This document shows, piece after piece, positions 41,095 to 49,029 of a DNA stretch of 64,000 nucleotides (its first letter is position 1; each line of letters starts with the position of its first letter). Position numbers and translations under genes: made by a program. Source of the stretch: an uncultured Desulfuromusa sp. (GTDB lineage: Bacteria > Desulfobacterota > Desulfuromonadia > Desulfuromonadales > Geopsychrobacteraceae); contig NZ_OY776574.1 in assembly GCF_963675815.1 (NCBI RefSeq), forward strand, positions 738,001 through 802,000. The letters run 5' to 3'. The notes beneath the pieces were generated by a model, which saw nothing but the letters and a program-made list of their open reading frames with translations, searched no databases and was not told the origin of the DNA.

Positions 41095-42492
41095 TCAAAG
41101 AAGACTGTACTTCTTTGCCTGATAACGGAAAGAATCGTAGCTGATTTTCAGGAGTTTTGCAGCCTGAGTCATATTATTGTTGGTTCGCTCCAGCGCTAAT
41201 TGCAGCAACTCTTTCTCAACATCTTCCAGAGAGATGCCCTTTTCAGGCAGGATTATCTGAAAATGTCCTCTGCGCTCAATTGAACCGGACCGCCGTCCTC
41301 CCATATCCAGCGGTAAACAATCTGCCTTCAGAACTGACGCCTCCTCCATCACCACGCAACGCTCAATGACATTACGCAGTTCACGAACATTGCCCGGCCA
41401 CGCGTAATCCAGCAAAAGTTTTTCAGCTTCCTTATCAATAGCTGTGACCTCTTTCTTTGCATATTTTTTAGCATAGGTTTGTAAGAAATGCCGGGCAAGG
41501 AGAACAACATCTGTTCCACGATCGTGCAGGGGCGGAATCTCGATAAGAAAGGAACTCAACCGATAATAGAGATCCTCCCGGAACAAACCATCGGCAACCA
41601 GTTCCTTAAGATTTCGGTTAGTGGAAGCAATGATCGTGATATCAATCGGCAAATCAACTTTTCCGCCCACCCGGCGAACGCTTCTCTCTTCCAGAACCCG
41701 CAGTAATTTCCCTTGCAGGTCAGCACGCATATCCCCGATTTCATCCAGTAACAGGGTGCCACCGTTAGCCAGCTCAAAAACCCCCTTTTTATCCGTTTTG
41801 GCATCAGTAAATGCACCCTTGACATGACCAAACAGTTCACCCTCAATCAGGTTTTCAGGCAATGCCGTACAGTTGATGGCAATATAGGGGATGGATTCAA
41901 AATCGTCTTGACCTGCGAAACGCCAATAGTGAAGATTGCGTGCCAGAACCTCTTTCCCTGTTCCCGACTTACCCGTAATCAACATTGAGTTAACACCGGC
42001 AGCCGCAATCTTTTGTGCATCCTTAAGCAACTTGAGAATAACGGGGGATTTGCCGACAAACTCCTGTCCATTCTTCTCGACATTCGCTCTCTTCAGGTAG
42101 GCAATTTCATCATGCATCCGCGAATTTTGCAGAATTCTGTCAACAACAATTTTGACTTCTTCAACATTAAATGGTTTATGTAGATAATCTGAAGCGCCAT
42201 AGCGAAGCGCCTTGATGGCAGAGTCACTTGAATCATCGCCTGTCAGCATAACAATCGGAAATTTGACATGTTCTTCCTGTAACATTCTCAGGATATCAAG
42301 ACCATTCAGATCTTCTCCCAGCTCAATATCAAGCAACATCATGTCCGGTTGCCAGGCAATAATCTTCTCTACAGCCATCACCGAGCTATGTAACAGGTGC
42401 GTTTCATAGCCTTCCTTCCGCAAAGCTCTGGAAAGCATGGAAATGATGAGTTCATCGTCATCCAGCAGTAAAATCCGCCCATTTTTTCTCAT
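41095..42492 (-). CDS. sigma-54-dependent response regulator (NtrC type)
   Basis: The 465-residue protein has a receiver domain (phospho-acceptor Asp55 in 'MMLLDIELGED'), a central AAA+ domain with Walker A 'ITGKSGTGKEVLARNLH' (~160) and 'ELFGHVKGAFTDAKTDKKG', and a Fis-type helix-turn-helix at the C-terminus ('MTQAAKLLKISYDSFRYQAK'). The sigma-54 contact loop reads GAFTDA instead of GAFTGA. GGGAGG precedes ATG 42492, which overlaps the kinase gene by 4 bases. It should activate -24/-12 promoters such as those near 45.4, 46.5 and 63.8 kb. Confidence 0.94.
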   Translation of the reverse strand: MRKNGRILLLDDDELIISMLSRALRKEGYETHLLHSSVMAVEKIIAWQPDMMLLDIELGEDLNGLDILRMLQEEHVKFPIVMLTGDDSSDSAIKALRYGASDYLHKPFNVEEVKIVVDRILQNSRMHDEIAYLKRANVEKNGQEFVGKSPVILKLLKDAQKIAAAGVNSMLITGKSGTGKEVLARNLHYWRFAGQDDFESIPYIAINCTALPENLIEGELFGHVKGAFTDAKTDKKGVFELANGGTLLLDEIGDMRADLQGKLLRVLEERSVRRVGGKVDLPIDITIIASTNRNLKELVADGLFREDLYYRLSSFLIEIPPLHDRGTDVVLLARHFLQTYAKKYAKKEVTAIDKEAEKLLLDYAWPGNVRELRNVIERCVVMEEASVLKADCLPLDMGGRRSGSIERRGHFQIILPEKGISLEDVEKELLQLALERTNNNMTQAAKLLKISYDSFRYQAKKYSLL

Positions 42493-44309
42493 GACAACAC
42501 CTCCCGGCGATGACGCTTGCATGGCAAAATAATCGTAAACCGGGTTCCCGCAGAAGAAGGAACGTCCACTTCAATCGTACCACCATGCTCTTCAATGATT
42601 CTTTTACTGATAGCGAGACCGAGTCCACTCCCTTTGGATTTTGTCGTCACAAAAGGCTGAAAAATAGTCGCTAACAGTCCCTCAGGAATACCTTTTCCAC
42701 TATCTTTTATGGCAATCTCGACTGATTGTTCATCCCTTGTACAGGTAGAGACGTAAACTTTCCCTCCCTCAGGCATCGCCTCTATAGCATTGAGCAAAAT
42801 ATTCAGTATCACCTGCTGCAATTGGGCAGTATCAGCTTCAAGTTGCGGCAGATGTACCGCAAAATCCCTGACAAACTCGATCCCTTCTGCAGATGAATTT
42901 TTCCCGGTGATTGACACGTTTTGGATTGAGTTATCCAACAGCTTGTTCAAATCGAATTTTTCGTAATGCAATTGCGGGGGCCGCGCATAATTCAACAGCC
43001 CTTTCAGTAGCTTTTCGACCCGGTTTGTTTCGTTGATCACCCGGACAAATAAATCCTGATCCTCATCGTTAAGATCCAGTTCATCCGCCAGGACTTCAAG
43101 TGTCACCTTAATTCCAGCCAATGGGTTTTTTATTTCATGGGCCAGCCCGGCGGCCATTTCACCAACCAGGACCATTTGGTTGGCCCGCTGCAGTTCAGCT
43201 TCTTCTTTTTTCTTTTGAGTAATGTCACGACTGACAACCAAAGCATATTTTTTTTCTGTCAGGTCCAGCAGACCGACATTGACTTCGGCCAGGAAATGAT
43301 CTCCATTTTTCTTCTTCCGCTCCACAATATATTCCAGCCAGTGACCCGCCAACGCACATTGAAGACGTTCAAAACATTCGTCATCACAGGAGAAGTCAGT
43401 AATGTTCATCCCGGGCAATTCCTCAGGCTGATAACCATGCATAGCTGCTGCTGCAGCATTGGCAGAAATAATCATACCTTCACGTTCCTCGGCAAGATCA
43501 AGGATAAAAACACCTTCTCCGGCAGATTCAAACAGGGCTTGATAAAGCGTTCTGGCTGACTGTAACTCGTCTCTTTGCAATTTGAGGGCATCGCACATAC
43601 TGTTAAATGAGTCGGACAAATGCTTAAACTCGTATTTCAGGTCTGCCTTGATACGATAGTCAAGATTTCCTTTCTCCAACAGGTTGGAGGCTTCAACCAG
43701 AACATCAACGGAGCCGGTAAAACGTTTGAGAAAATAAGCCGTTAAAAAAAGGATAGCAATCGGACCGACAATGACCAGAAAAATGATCAGATGCTTGACC
43801 CTGGTAATATCCCTGTAGAGAGCCCGGGAACGACTGGGAAATTCTTGCGAAGCGCTTTTGAGAAAGGAATCGACAGCTAAACTGAATCCGGCTCCTTCCT
43901 TAAAAACTGCAGCAGCTAATTCCTGATATTCATCACCAGGAGAGAGCGTCTGCAATTGGTTGAAGCGGTTGAGATAATCGCTCTTTAATTCCGAAAGCAA
44001 GTCGAGTTGCCGCAATGCTTCTTTGGAATACTCACAGTGAAAACAACTCATTATCATTTTTTTGATGGCAGCAATATCGGTCTGCAACAATACCGGATCG
44101 CTTTTTGGGGGACCGGTTTTCAACATCAGTTTTCTTTGGTTTTTTTCTATCCCCATTTGCAGCGTTCTGATCGAATCATGAGCCTGATGTAAAATCACCG
44201 CGCGCTCTAATTGATTTGTCGCTTCGCCAATTGCATATATAATATAAGACCCACCAATCAAAAAACAGATCAGCATGATCACAAGTCCCTGTAGAACCTG
44301 ACGCTTCAT
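42489..44309 (-). CDS. sensor histidine kinase (HAMP-PAS-HisKA-HATPase)
   Basis: The 606-residue kinase has two transmembrane helices (~8-28 and ~173-195) flanking a helical periplasmic sensor, then HAMP (~195-248), PAS (~255-375), HisKA with 'AHEIKNPLAGIKVTLE' (His near 390), and an HATPase domain ('VILNILLNAIEAMPEGG'; 'TTKSKGSGLGLAISKRIIEE'). The sensor contains C-F-H-C-E (~88-92) where related Geobacter-type sensors often have CXXCH. Overlap with the regulator gene fixes them as a pair. Confidence 0.94.
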   Translation of the reverse strand: MKRQVLQGLVIMLICFLIGGSYIIYAIGEATNQLERAVILHQAHDSIRTLQMGIEKNQRKLMLKTGPPKSDPVLLQTDIAAIKKMIMSCFHCEYSKEALRQLDLLSELKSDYLNRFNQLQTLSPGDEYQELAAAVFKEGAGFSLAVDSFLKSASQEFPSRSRALYRDITRVKHLIIFLVIVGPIAILFLTAYFLKRFTGSVDVLVEASNLLEKGNLDYRIKADLKYEFKHLSDSFNSMCDALKLQRDELQSARTLYQALFESAGEGVFILDLAEEREGMIISANAAAAAMHGYQPEELPGMNITDFSCDDECFERLQCALAGHWLEYIVERKKKNGDHFLAEVNVGLLDLTEKKYALVVSRDITQKKKEEAELQRANQMVLVGEMAAGLAHEIKNPLAGIKVTLEVLADELDLNDEDQDLFVRVINETNRVEKLLKGLLNYARPPQLHYEKFDLNKLLDNSIQNVSITGKNSSAEGIEFVRDFAVHLPQLEADTAQLQQVILNILLNAIEAMPEGGKVYVSTCTRDEQSVEIAIKDSGKGIPEGLLATIFQPFVTTKSKGSGLGLAISKRIIEEHGGTIEVDVPSSAGTRFTIILPCKRHRREVLS

Positions 44310-44461
44310 GAATCACCACCGCACAGTTTAGATAAGATTTCTCCACCCCGGATACACATACTGAAACCTGTTATTCTCAACTTTTTCACTCAACAATATC
44401 ATAAAAACCGAAAGGGAAAAGTATTTTTACTTCTGGAAGGATAAACCGGTATTCGGATTTC

Positions 44462-45163
44462 TCAAATAAACCTGATCCCGGATTTATGGATTTGACCTTT
44501 CTGCGGTCGGCTCCAGACAACTGTGCCCGATTGATGCATGAACTTCTCATCAAAATGAACAACTTCACCTGACATCAGAGCCTTTCTGGTTGCCACCCCC
44601 AAACCACCAACCGAGATATCCGCCAGTCTGGCACAAAACGCAGGAGAAACAGATGAAGAGTCCGAGACAGAAGGCCGAGAAATATTGATTTGTTCACAAC
44701 GGGAAAACCGGCGACAGCTACGTTTTTCCAAACCAGCAAAACACTCATGTTGACAGCTTGGCACATTCTCAAACTCAGAGACCTGCAATGCTCTATCGAT
44801 AAAACCAACCAGTTTTTTGTAATCAAAAGGTTTCTCAAGAAGATGCCAACAGCATTGTGAACGGATTTTATTTATCTTATTCATCAGAGCGAGTGATTGG
44901 ATATCCTGTGTGGTCATAAGAATAACCGGAATTTCGGGAAAACGCCTGGTCATCTGTTCCAGAAGCTGAAAACCACAACAACCTTTTATATCAAGATCAA
45001 GTATGAATAAATTGAAAGAAAAGATATCCATTTGCTCAAGAGCCTGATCAATATTGCTTGCGGGAATGATATCGACAGGTTTATGACGGTGGGCCCGTGA
45101 GACAGCCATCAAAATAACGATTTCATCATCAATGATCTGAACTCGTTTCACAGTTCTATTCAT
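44462..45163 (-). CDS. response regulator receiver-PilZ protein
   Basis: The 233-residue protein has an N-terminal receiver domain ('VQIIDDEIVILMAV', ~7-20; acceptor Asp in 'LFILDLDIKGCCGF'; 'EKPFDYKKLV' ~116-125) and a C-terminal PilZ-like domain (~150-233, 'RRFSRCEQINIS', 'ARLADISVGGLGV'). The R-R-x-x-R and D-x-S-x-x-G pattern for c-di-GMP binding is close to complete. The linker is Cys-rich (C-x3-C-x8-C-x4-C). GGGAGG precedes ATG 45163. It is divergent from the electron-transfer cluster. Confidence 0.88.
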   Translation of the reverse strand: MNRTVKRVQIIDDEIVILMAVSRAHRHKPVDIIPASNIDQALEQMDIFSFNLFILDLDIKGCCGFQLLEQMTRRFPEIPVILMTTQDIQSLALMNKINKIRSQCCWHLLEKPFDYKKLVGFIDRALQVSEFENVPSCQHECFAGLEKRSCRRFSRCEQINISRPSVSDSSSVSPAFCARLADISVGGLGVATRKALMSGEVVHFDEKFMHQSGTVVWSRPQKGQIHKSGIRFI

Positions 45164-45425
45164 TGAACCTCCCGTTGAAATCAACATTTCATTCATGGAT
45201 GACAATGATCACAGGAAAAACACAGCAAGAGCCATTCCAGTTTCTGAAAGTGGCCGAATGAAGGAATTTAAAGAATATTTATGACTGCTTGCAAAACCAC
45301 ATTAGGAAATTCACCAAAAGAGATGTGGGGAAATTCCCGAGAAAAACAACCAGACTTGGTCAGAATTTTCCATTTTTTCTCACAAAGTCTCCGCATATCG
45401 CTCATCGGCCTTGCCGTCGTCTTTG

Positions 45426-45441
45426 TGGCATGGTGATTGCT
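45426..45441 (+). promoter_or_regulatory. sigma-54 promoter upstream of the 12-heme cytochrome
   Basis: TGGCATGGTGATTGCT matches the -24/-12 consensus TGGCACG-N4-TTGCW at 10 of 11 defined positions, with GG and GC exactly 10 bases apart. The predicted start is about 45453, 71 bases before the ATG. Apart from this site the 360-base gap shows no gene. Confidence 0.7.
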
Positions 45442-45523
45442 CTGTTTCGATGCTTGAGTTTTTCACCAGAAGCTGCCAACAAGAGGAACAAACCGGCAGA
45501 CTGCATCCGGGCGACAGGCTGTC

Positions 45524-46348
45524 ATGAAACGTTTATCTTGCAACATGAACAATGGTATTAATGCGGGCTCTCAAATTTGTTATGCCATCTCCCTTCTGAC
45601 ACTGTTCATCCTTATCGCTCAGACATCTGTCGCAAAAGGGACCATGCTGGAAAGTGCAGATTGCGGAAAATGTCATGCTGTCCAGCTGAAAATAATCACC
45701 CAGGATGGAGGCAAACACGCAACCGAAGTCGGCTGCCTCGACTGTCATCCACAGCATCCCCCCGTCGGTACAGAGACAAAAACACCTTGCATAAGTTGCC
45801 ATGATGGAGAACCGCACTTCGAGATCGGCAACTGCCAGCATTGTCACACCAATCCACATCAACCTATGTCCTCTCTGCGAGACCCACTGAAGCCAGCCAG
45901 GAAAGAATGTCTATCCTGCCATTTTAAAGTCGGACAACAAATGGAAGCCGCACCGAGTCGTCATGCAAAAATTTTCTGCAATCGCTGCCACAGCCAACAT
46001 AAAGAAATCCCTAGCTGTCTGGATTGTCATGAACCACACAGTTCCAGACAAAGAACAGAGGATTGCTCAAAGTGCCACCCGGCCCATCAGCCATTGAAAA
46101 TTGAACCAACCGGCTATATCCCGGCAACGCTCTGTCGGCCCTGTCACGGGTTTGAATCTAATGCCCTGGCTGAGAGCAATACCAGCCATGGTGGAATCAA
46201 TTGTATCAATTGTCACAAGGGTCGGCATCCCAGCGTTCCGACCTGTCAGGATTGCCATGGCTTGCCGCATACCCAGTCCATCCATAGTCAGTTCAGAGAC
46301 TGTCTGGAGTGCCACGGCGATGCCCATCAGCTCATTAGCAATCAGTAA
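45524..46348 (+). CDS. 12-heme c-type cytochrome
   Basis: The 274-residue protein has a signal peptide (~14-37, 'ISLLTLFILIAQTSVAKG') and 12 CXXCH motifs spread to the C-terminus (from CGKCH ~48 to CLECH ~262). It contains many extra His that can serve as distal ligands, for example 'HQPLKIEP' and 'HGLPHTQSIHSQ'. It is probably periplasmic or part of a trans-outer-membrane conduit. The ATG at 45524 has only a weak ribosome binding site; ATG 45545 (residue 8) is the alternative. It is the first gene of the rightward cluster. Confidence 0.9.
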   Translation: MKRLSCNMNNGINAGSQICYAISLLTLFILIAQTSVAKGTMLESADCGKCHAVQLKIITQDGGKHATEVGCLDCHPQHPPVGTETKTPCISCHDGEPHFEIGNCQHCHTNPHQPMSSLRDPLKPARKECLSCHFKVGQQMEAAPSRHAKIFCNRCHSQHKEIPSCLDCHEPHSSRQRTEDCSKCHPAHQPLKIEPTGYIPATLCRPCHGFESNALAESNTSHGGINCINCHKGRHPSVPTCQDCHGLPHTQSIHSQFRDCLECHGDAHQLISNQ

Positions 46349-46488
46349 ATCCAACAGTTCCCTATTTGGGAAATCTACAGAACGGAACTGGCTAAATGAC
46401 TAAACCGATCGGACAAAAAAAGATTTATCCGTCTTAACAGAAAGACAACTACCTGATATCAATAGAACATTTCAAAATTTTCAAGTTT

Positions 46489-46504
46489 TGGCACAAGGTT
46501 TGCC
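46489..46504 (+). promoter_or_regulatory. sigma-54-like promoter at the start of the first propeller gene
   Basis: TGGCACAAGGTTTGCC fits TGGCAC-N5-TTGC, but the predicted start (about 46515) lies after ATG 46507. It could work only if translation begins at ATG 46519 or 46522 on a nearly leaderless transcript. Confidence 0.35.
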
Positions 46505-46506
46505 TT

Positions 46507-47532
46507 ATGAAGACAGCCATGATGAAAACAGGATTTCATATACAGATAGCATTTCTGGTCTTGGTCACATCACTGATGACCATCACGTCTTCGGCACAGG
46601 CGCAGACTTCGGCCAGTTATCTTTACCGCCTTTCTGATTTCAGTGGGCCAGTCGCTTCTTTATGGGCACGGGTAGCTGTCGATCAGGAAGAAGGTGAAAT
46701 ATACACGTTAAATCGATCTGACTCAGTGATCCAGATTTTCAACGAAACGGCCATGCAGATTTTTGATTGCGGTGAAGACATGGCTCTTTCCTCTGCTATT
46801 GACATCGCCGTTGCTGACAACGGTGAATTATATGTCTTATACCGGACACCAACAGCAACGATTCGGCACTTGAACTATCGTGGCGAGCTCATAAGTGAGA
46901 TCAGAATTGCTGATCAAGAACAAGGAATTCAAGATTTCAGCCCGGCATATATTGACTATAAAGCCGGCAGTCTCTACCTCGCTGACACCGGGAAAATGCA
47001 GGTCATTGTTGCTTCAGCCACAGGTGAGATCCAAAGCCGTTTTGATTTTCGCCAGAAAATAGAGGGACAGATCAGAACGGAAATGAAAGATGAAACCATA
47101 AGAGAGTCGCAGCGTAAACGTCTGCAGGATAAATTGGCCGCAATAAAAGGGGCTGACTTGACCGGCTTCAGTGTTGATAACAAGGGGACCATCTATTTCA
47201 CCATCGCTCCACTGTTCGCCGCTTTCCGGGCAACGGCTGAAAACAAGCTGGAAGAGTTTGGAATCCCCGGTGGGGCTCCCGGTAAATTTGGTGTTATCGC
47301 CAGCATCAGTGCTGACAGCAAAGGAAACATCTTTGTTTCTGACCGGCTACGCTGCGTAGTTTTGATGTTTGACAGCAGTTTTAACTTTCTAACCGAATTC
47401 GGCTATCGCGGTGAGCAGCCAGATAATCTGGTCGTTCCGGACGATATTGCCATTGATGAACGTAACAACAGGATTTACGTCTCTCAAGCAGCCAATCTTG
47501 GAATCAGTGTATTCAGTATTCATTACAACTGA
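46507..47532 (+). CDS. exported NHL-type six-bladed beta-propeller protein
   Basis: The 341-residue protein has a signal peptide (to about residue 33, 'TITSSAQA') and repeated propeller blades ('GPVASLWARVAVDQEEGEIY', 'IDIAVADNGELYVLYR', 'VIASISADSKGNIFVSDR', 'PDDIAIDERNNRIYVSQA'). A charged helix ('KDETIRESQRKRLQDKLAAI', ~196-215) interrupts it. NHL propellers are common next to Geobacter omcS genes. The start may be ATG 46507 (AAGG 9 bases upstream) or a later Met. It probably binds a cytochrome or polymer during assembly. Confidence 0.85.
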   Translation: MKTAMMKTGFHIQIAFLVLVTSLMTITSSAQAQTSASYLYRLSDFSGPVASLWARVAVDQEEGEIYTLNRSDSVIQIFNETAMQIFDCGEDMALSSAIDIAVADNGELYVLYRTPTATIRHLNYRGELISEIRIADQEQGIQDFSPAYIDYKAGSLYLADTGKMQVIVASATGEIQSRFDFRQKIEGQIRTEMKDETIRESQRKRLQDKLAAIKGADLTGFSVDNKGTIYFTIAPLFAAFRATAENKLEEFGIPGGAPGKFGVIASISADSKGNIFVSDRLRCVVLMFDSSFNFLTEFGYRGEQPDNLVVPDDIAIDERNNRIYVSQAANLGISVFSIHYN

Positions 47533-47650
47533 ACCTGAAACTTAGCCATGATCAAGTTCTGGCTACAACCTGAAAGAGGGGAACGAAAGGAGGTCACAGC
47601 AAACAAAAACAAAACAACCCGGTTTTCACCATGGAGGTGAAAATCAACAC

Positions 47651-47753
47651 TCCTCCGAAAAAAGTAAACCTGTTGCAAAGCAGGGACACAAAGTCACAGA
47701 CCCTCACACGGGGTGGCTGGGCTGCCGGAGCACAAAAAAACCTTTTGGGAGGA
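47651..47753 (+). promoter_or_regulatory. GEMM-I type riboswitch, probably cGAMP-selective, upstream of OmcS-like gene
   Basis: P1 is CTCCG (47653-47657) with CGGAG (47726-47730). Inside are GTAAACC, a hairpin with a GCAA tetraloop (47671-47686), GACACAAAGTC in place of GACGCAAAGCC (a covarying change), and the tetraloop-receptor part 'GGCTGGGCTGCCGG'. The base corresponding to Vc2 position 20 is A, the change reported for cGAMP-binding Geobacter GEMM-Ib. TCCTCC (47651-47656) can pair with the Shine-Dalgarno GGAGGA (47748-47753) and overlaps P1. Ligand binding should therefore free the ribosome site, making an ON switch. Confidence 0.8.
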
Positions 47754-47761
47754 TTTTACAA

Positions 47762-48901
47762 ATGAAAAAACTTTTGATCGTTTCAACTGCCATACTTTTC
47801 AGTTTCTGCCTCACCGGGATCGCTTTTGCGTTTCATGACGGTGGTGTCGCTCATTGCGACGGTTGTCACTCCATGCACAGCGGCGCAGCCTCTGGGCCTA
47901 GTCTGCAAAAAGGTTCCGATGCCAGCTCAACCTGCCTGAACTGCCATGACGGCGATGGACGCTACCATATCAGCAGTGCAGACGGCAGCAATACCAACGA
48001 AGGCGGTGACTTCCACTGGACCAAGGACAATGGATATACCTATGTTGTTCGTGGAACGACCAGAACTTTCGATTTCGACAACGCCGGTCACAATATGCTG
48101 GCAGCCGATTTCACTATGGCGAATGATGCAACCCTGACCGTGGCACCTGGTGGTTCCTATCCCGCAGCCGGCCTTGGCTGTACTAGCTGCCATGATCCTC
48201 ATGGCCAAGCTAATGGTGGTACCGCTGCCGGTGCATTGCCGATTTCGGTTTCCGGCTCCTATGGTGATGTTCCTGATGCCGGTACTCAAGCTGGTAATTA
48301 CCGGATCCTCTATGATTCCAATAAAGTTGGATTCTCTGAAGATGCACCAATTGCCCGTGCCAACAGCTACGACGGCGCATTTGTTCAGTACGGTTCCGGC
48401 ATGTCCGGTTGGTGTGCCAACTGTCACACCAGCTTCTACGCTCAATCAGCTGCTGGTGGTATGCACCCAACTGATGTTGCCGTTCCAACCACTTACAACA
48501 GCTACGTAGCTACCGGCAACTTTACCGGCGACGTTGCTACTGCTTACGATCCATTGGTTCCAATTGAGCGTGGCATCACCACAGCATCCAGCGATCTCCC
48601 AGATCCTACGGATGCTTTAACTGCTGGCCGTGGCGCCGAAGGCAATGCTCAAGTTATGTGCCTCAGCTGTCACCGTGCCCATGCCTCTGCATTCGGTAAC
48701 GCACTACGTGGCGATATGACTGAAGCTTTCTTGGCAGAAACCTGGATTTCACTGGGTTCTAACGTCCCAGCAACCGCAACTCCTTTCTACAAGGGCGGCG
48801 TTGCAATCGACGTTGCTGATGCCGGTACCGGCAATCCGTTTACCGACGGTTACGGTCACTATCAGCGTTCACTGTGTAACAAGTGTCACGTACAAGACTA
48901 A
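47762..48901 (+). CDS. OmcS-like hexaheme cytochrome (nanowire type)
   Basis: The 379-residue protein has a signal peptide (1-23, ending 'GIAFA') and mature start 'FHDGGVAHCDGCHSMHSG', very like OmcS ('FHSGGVAxCxGCHxMH'). Six hemes are present: CDGCH, CLNCH, CTSCH, CANCH, CLSCH and CNKCH. 'GLGCTSCHDPHG', 'YGSGMSGWCANCH' and the ending 'LCNKCHVQD' all match the OmcS pattern. OmcS polymerises into micrometre-long heme filaments for extracellular electron transfer. This copy is about 50 residues shorter than Geobacter OmcS. It is preceded by the riboswitch and GGGAGGA and followed by a 13-bp terminator stem. Confidence 0.88.
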   Translation: MKKLLIVSTAILFSFCLTGIAFAFHDGGVAHCDGCHSMHSGAASGPSLQKGSDASSTCLNCHDGDGRYHISSADGSNTNEGGDFHWTKDNGYTYVVRGTTRTFDFDNAGHNMLAADFTMANDATLTVAPGGSYPAAGLGCTSCHDPHGQANGGTAAGALPISVSGSYGDVPDAGTQAGNYRILYDSNKVGFSEDAPIARANSYDGAFVQYGSGMSGWCANCHTSFYAQSAAGGMHPTDVAVPTTYNSYVATGNFTGDVATAYDPLVPIERGITTASSDLPDPTDALTAGRGAEGNAQVMCLSCHRAHASAFGNALRGDMTEAFLAETWISLGSNVPATATPFYKGGVAIDVADAGTGNPFTDGYGHYQRSLCNKCHVQD

Positions 48902-48950
48902 CTCAGGAGATAGCATATCTCTTAAGCTAAGCTAAACAGTTACACAGCCA

Positions 48951-48991
48951 AAGGTCGGCGGCAATTCTCTCCTGCCGCCGACCTTACTTTT
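48951..48991 (+). terminator. terminator after the OmcS-like gene
   Basis: AAGGTCGGCGGCA (48951-48963) and TGCCGCCGACCTT (48973-48985) form a perfect 13-bp stem with a 9-base loop, followed by ACTTTTCC. The short T-run suggests partial read-through into the next cytochrome gene. Confidence 0.75.
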
Positions 48992-49029
48992 CCAGAGATA
49001 TTTCGAGAAATCGTACGGGAGGAGAGCTT

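Noticed and set aside
45289..45561. 90-codon frame upstream of the 12-heme cytochrome
   Set aside because: It runs across the sigma-54 promoter, has no ribosome site and no recognisable domain.
47566..47612. Possible second, degenerate GEMM aptamer (ACAACCTGAAAGAGGGGAAC and on)
   Set aside because: It has GAAA-loop and AAAGG-like pieces but no closing P1 and no GCAAAGCC-type core, so it cannot be supported.
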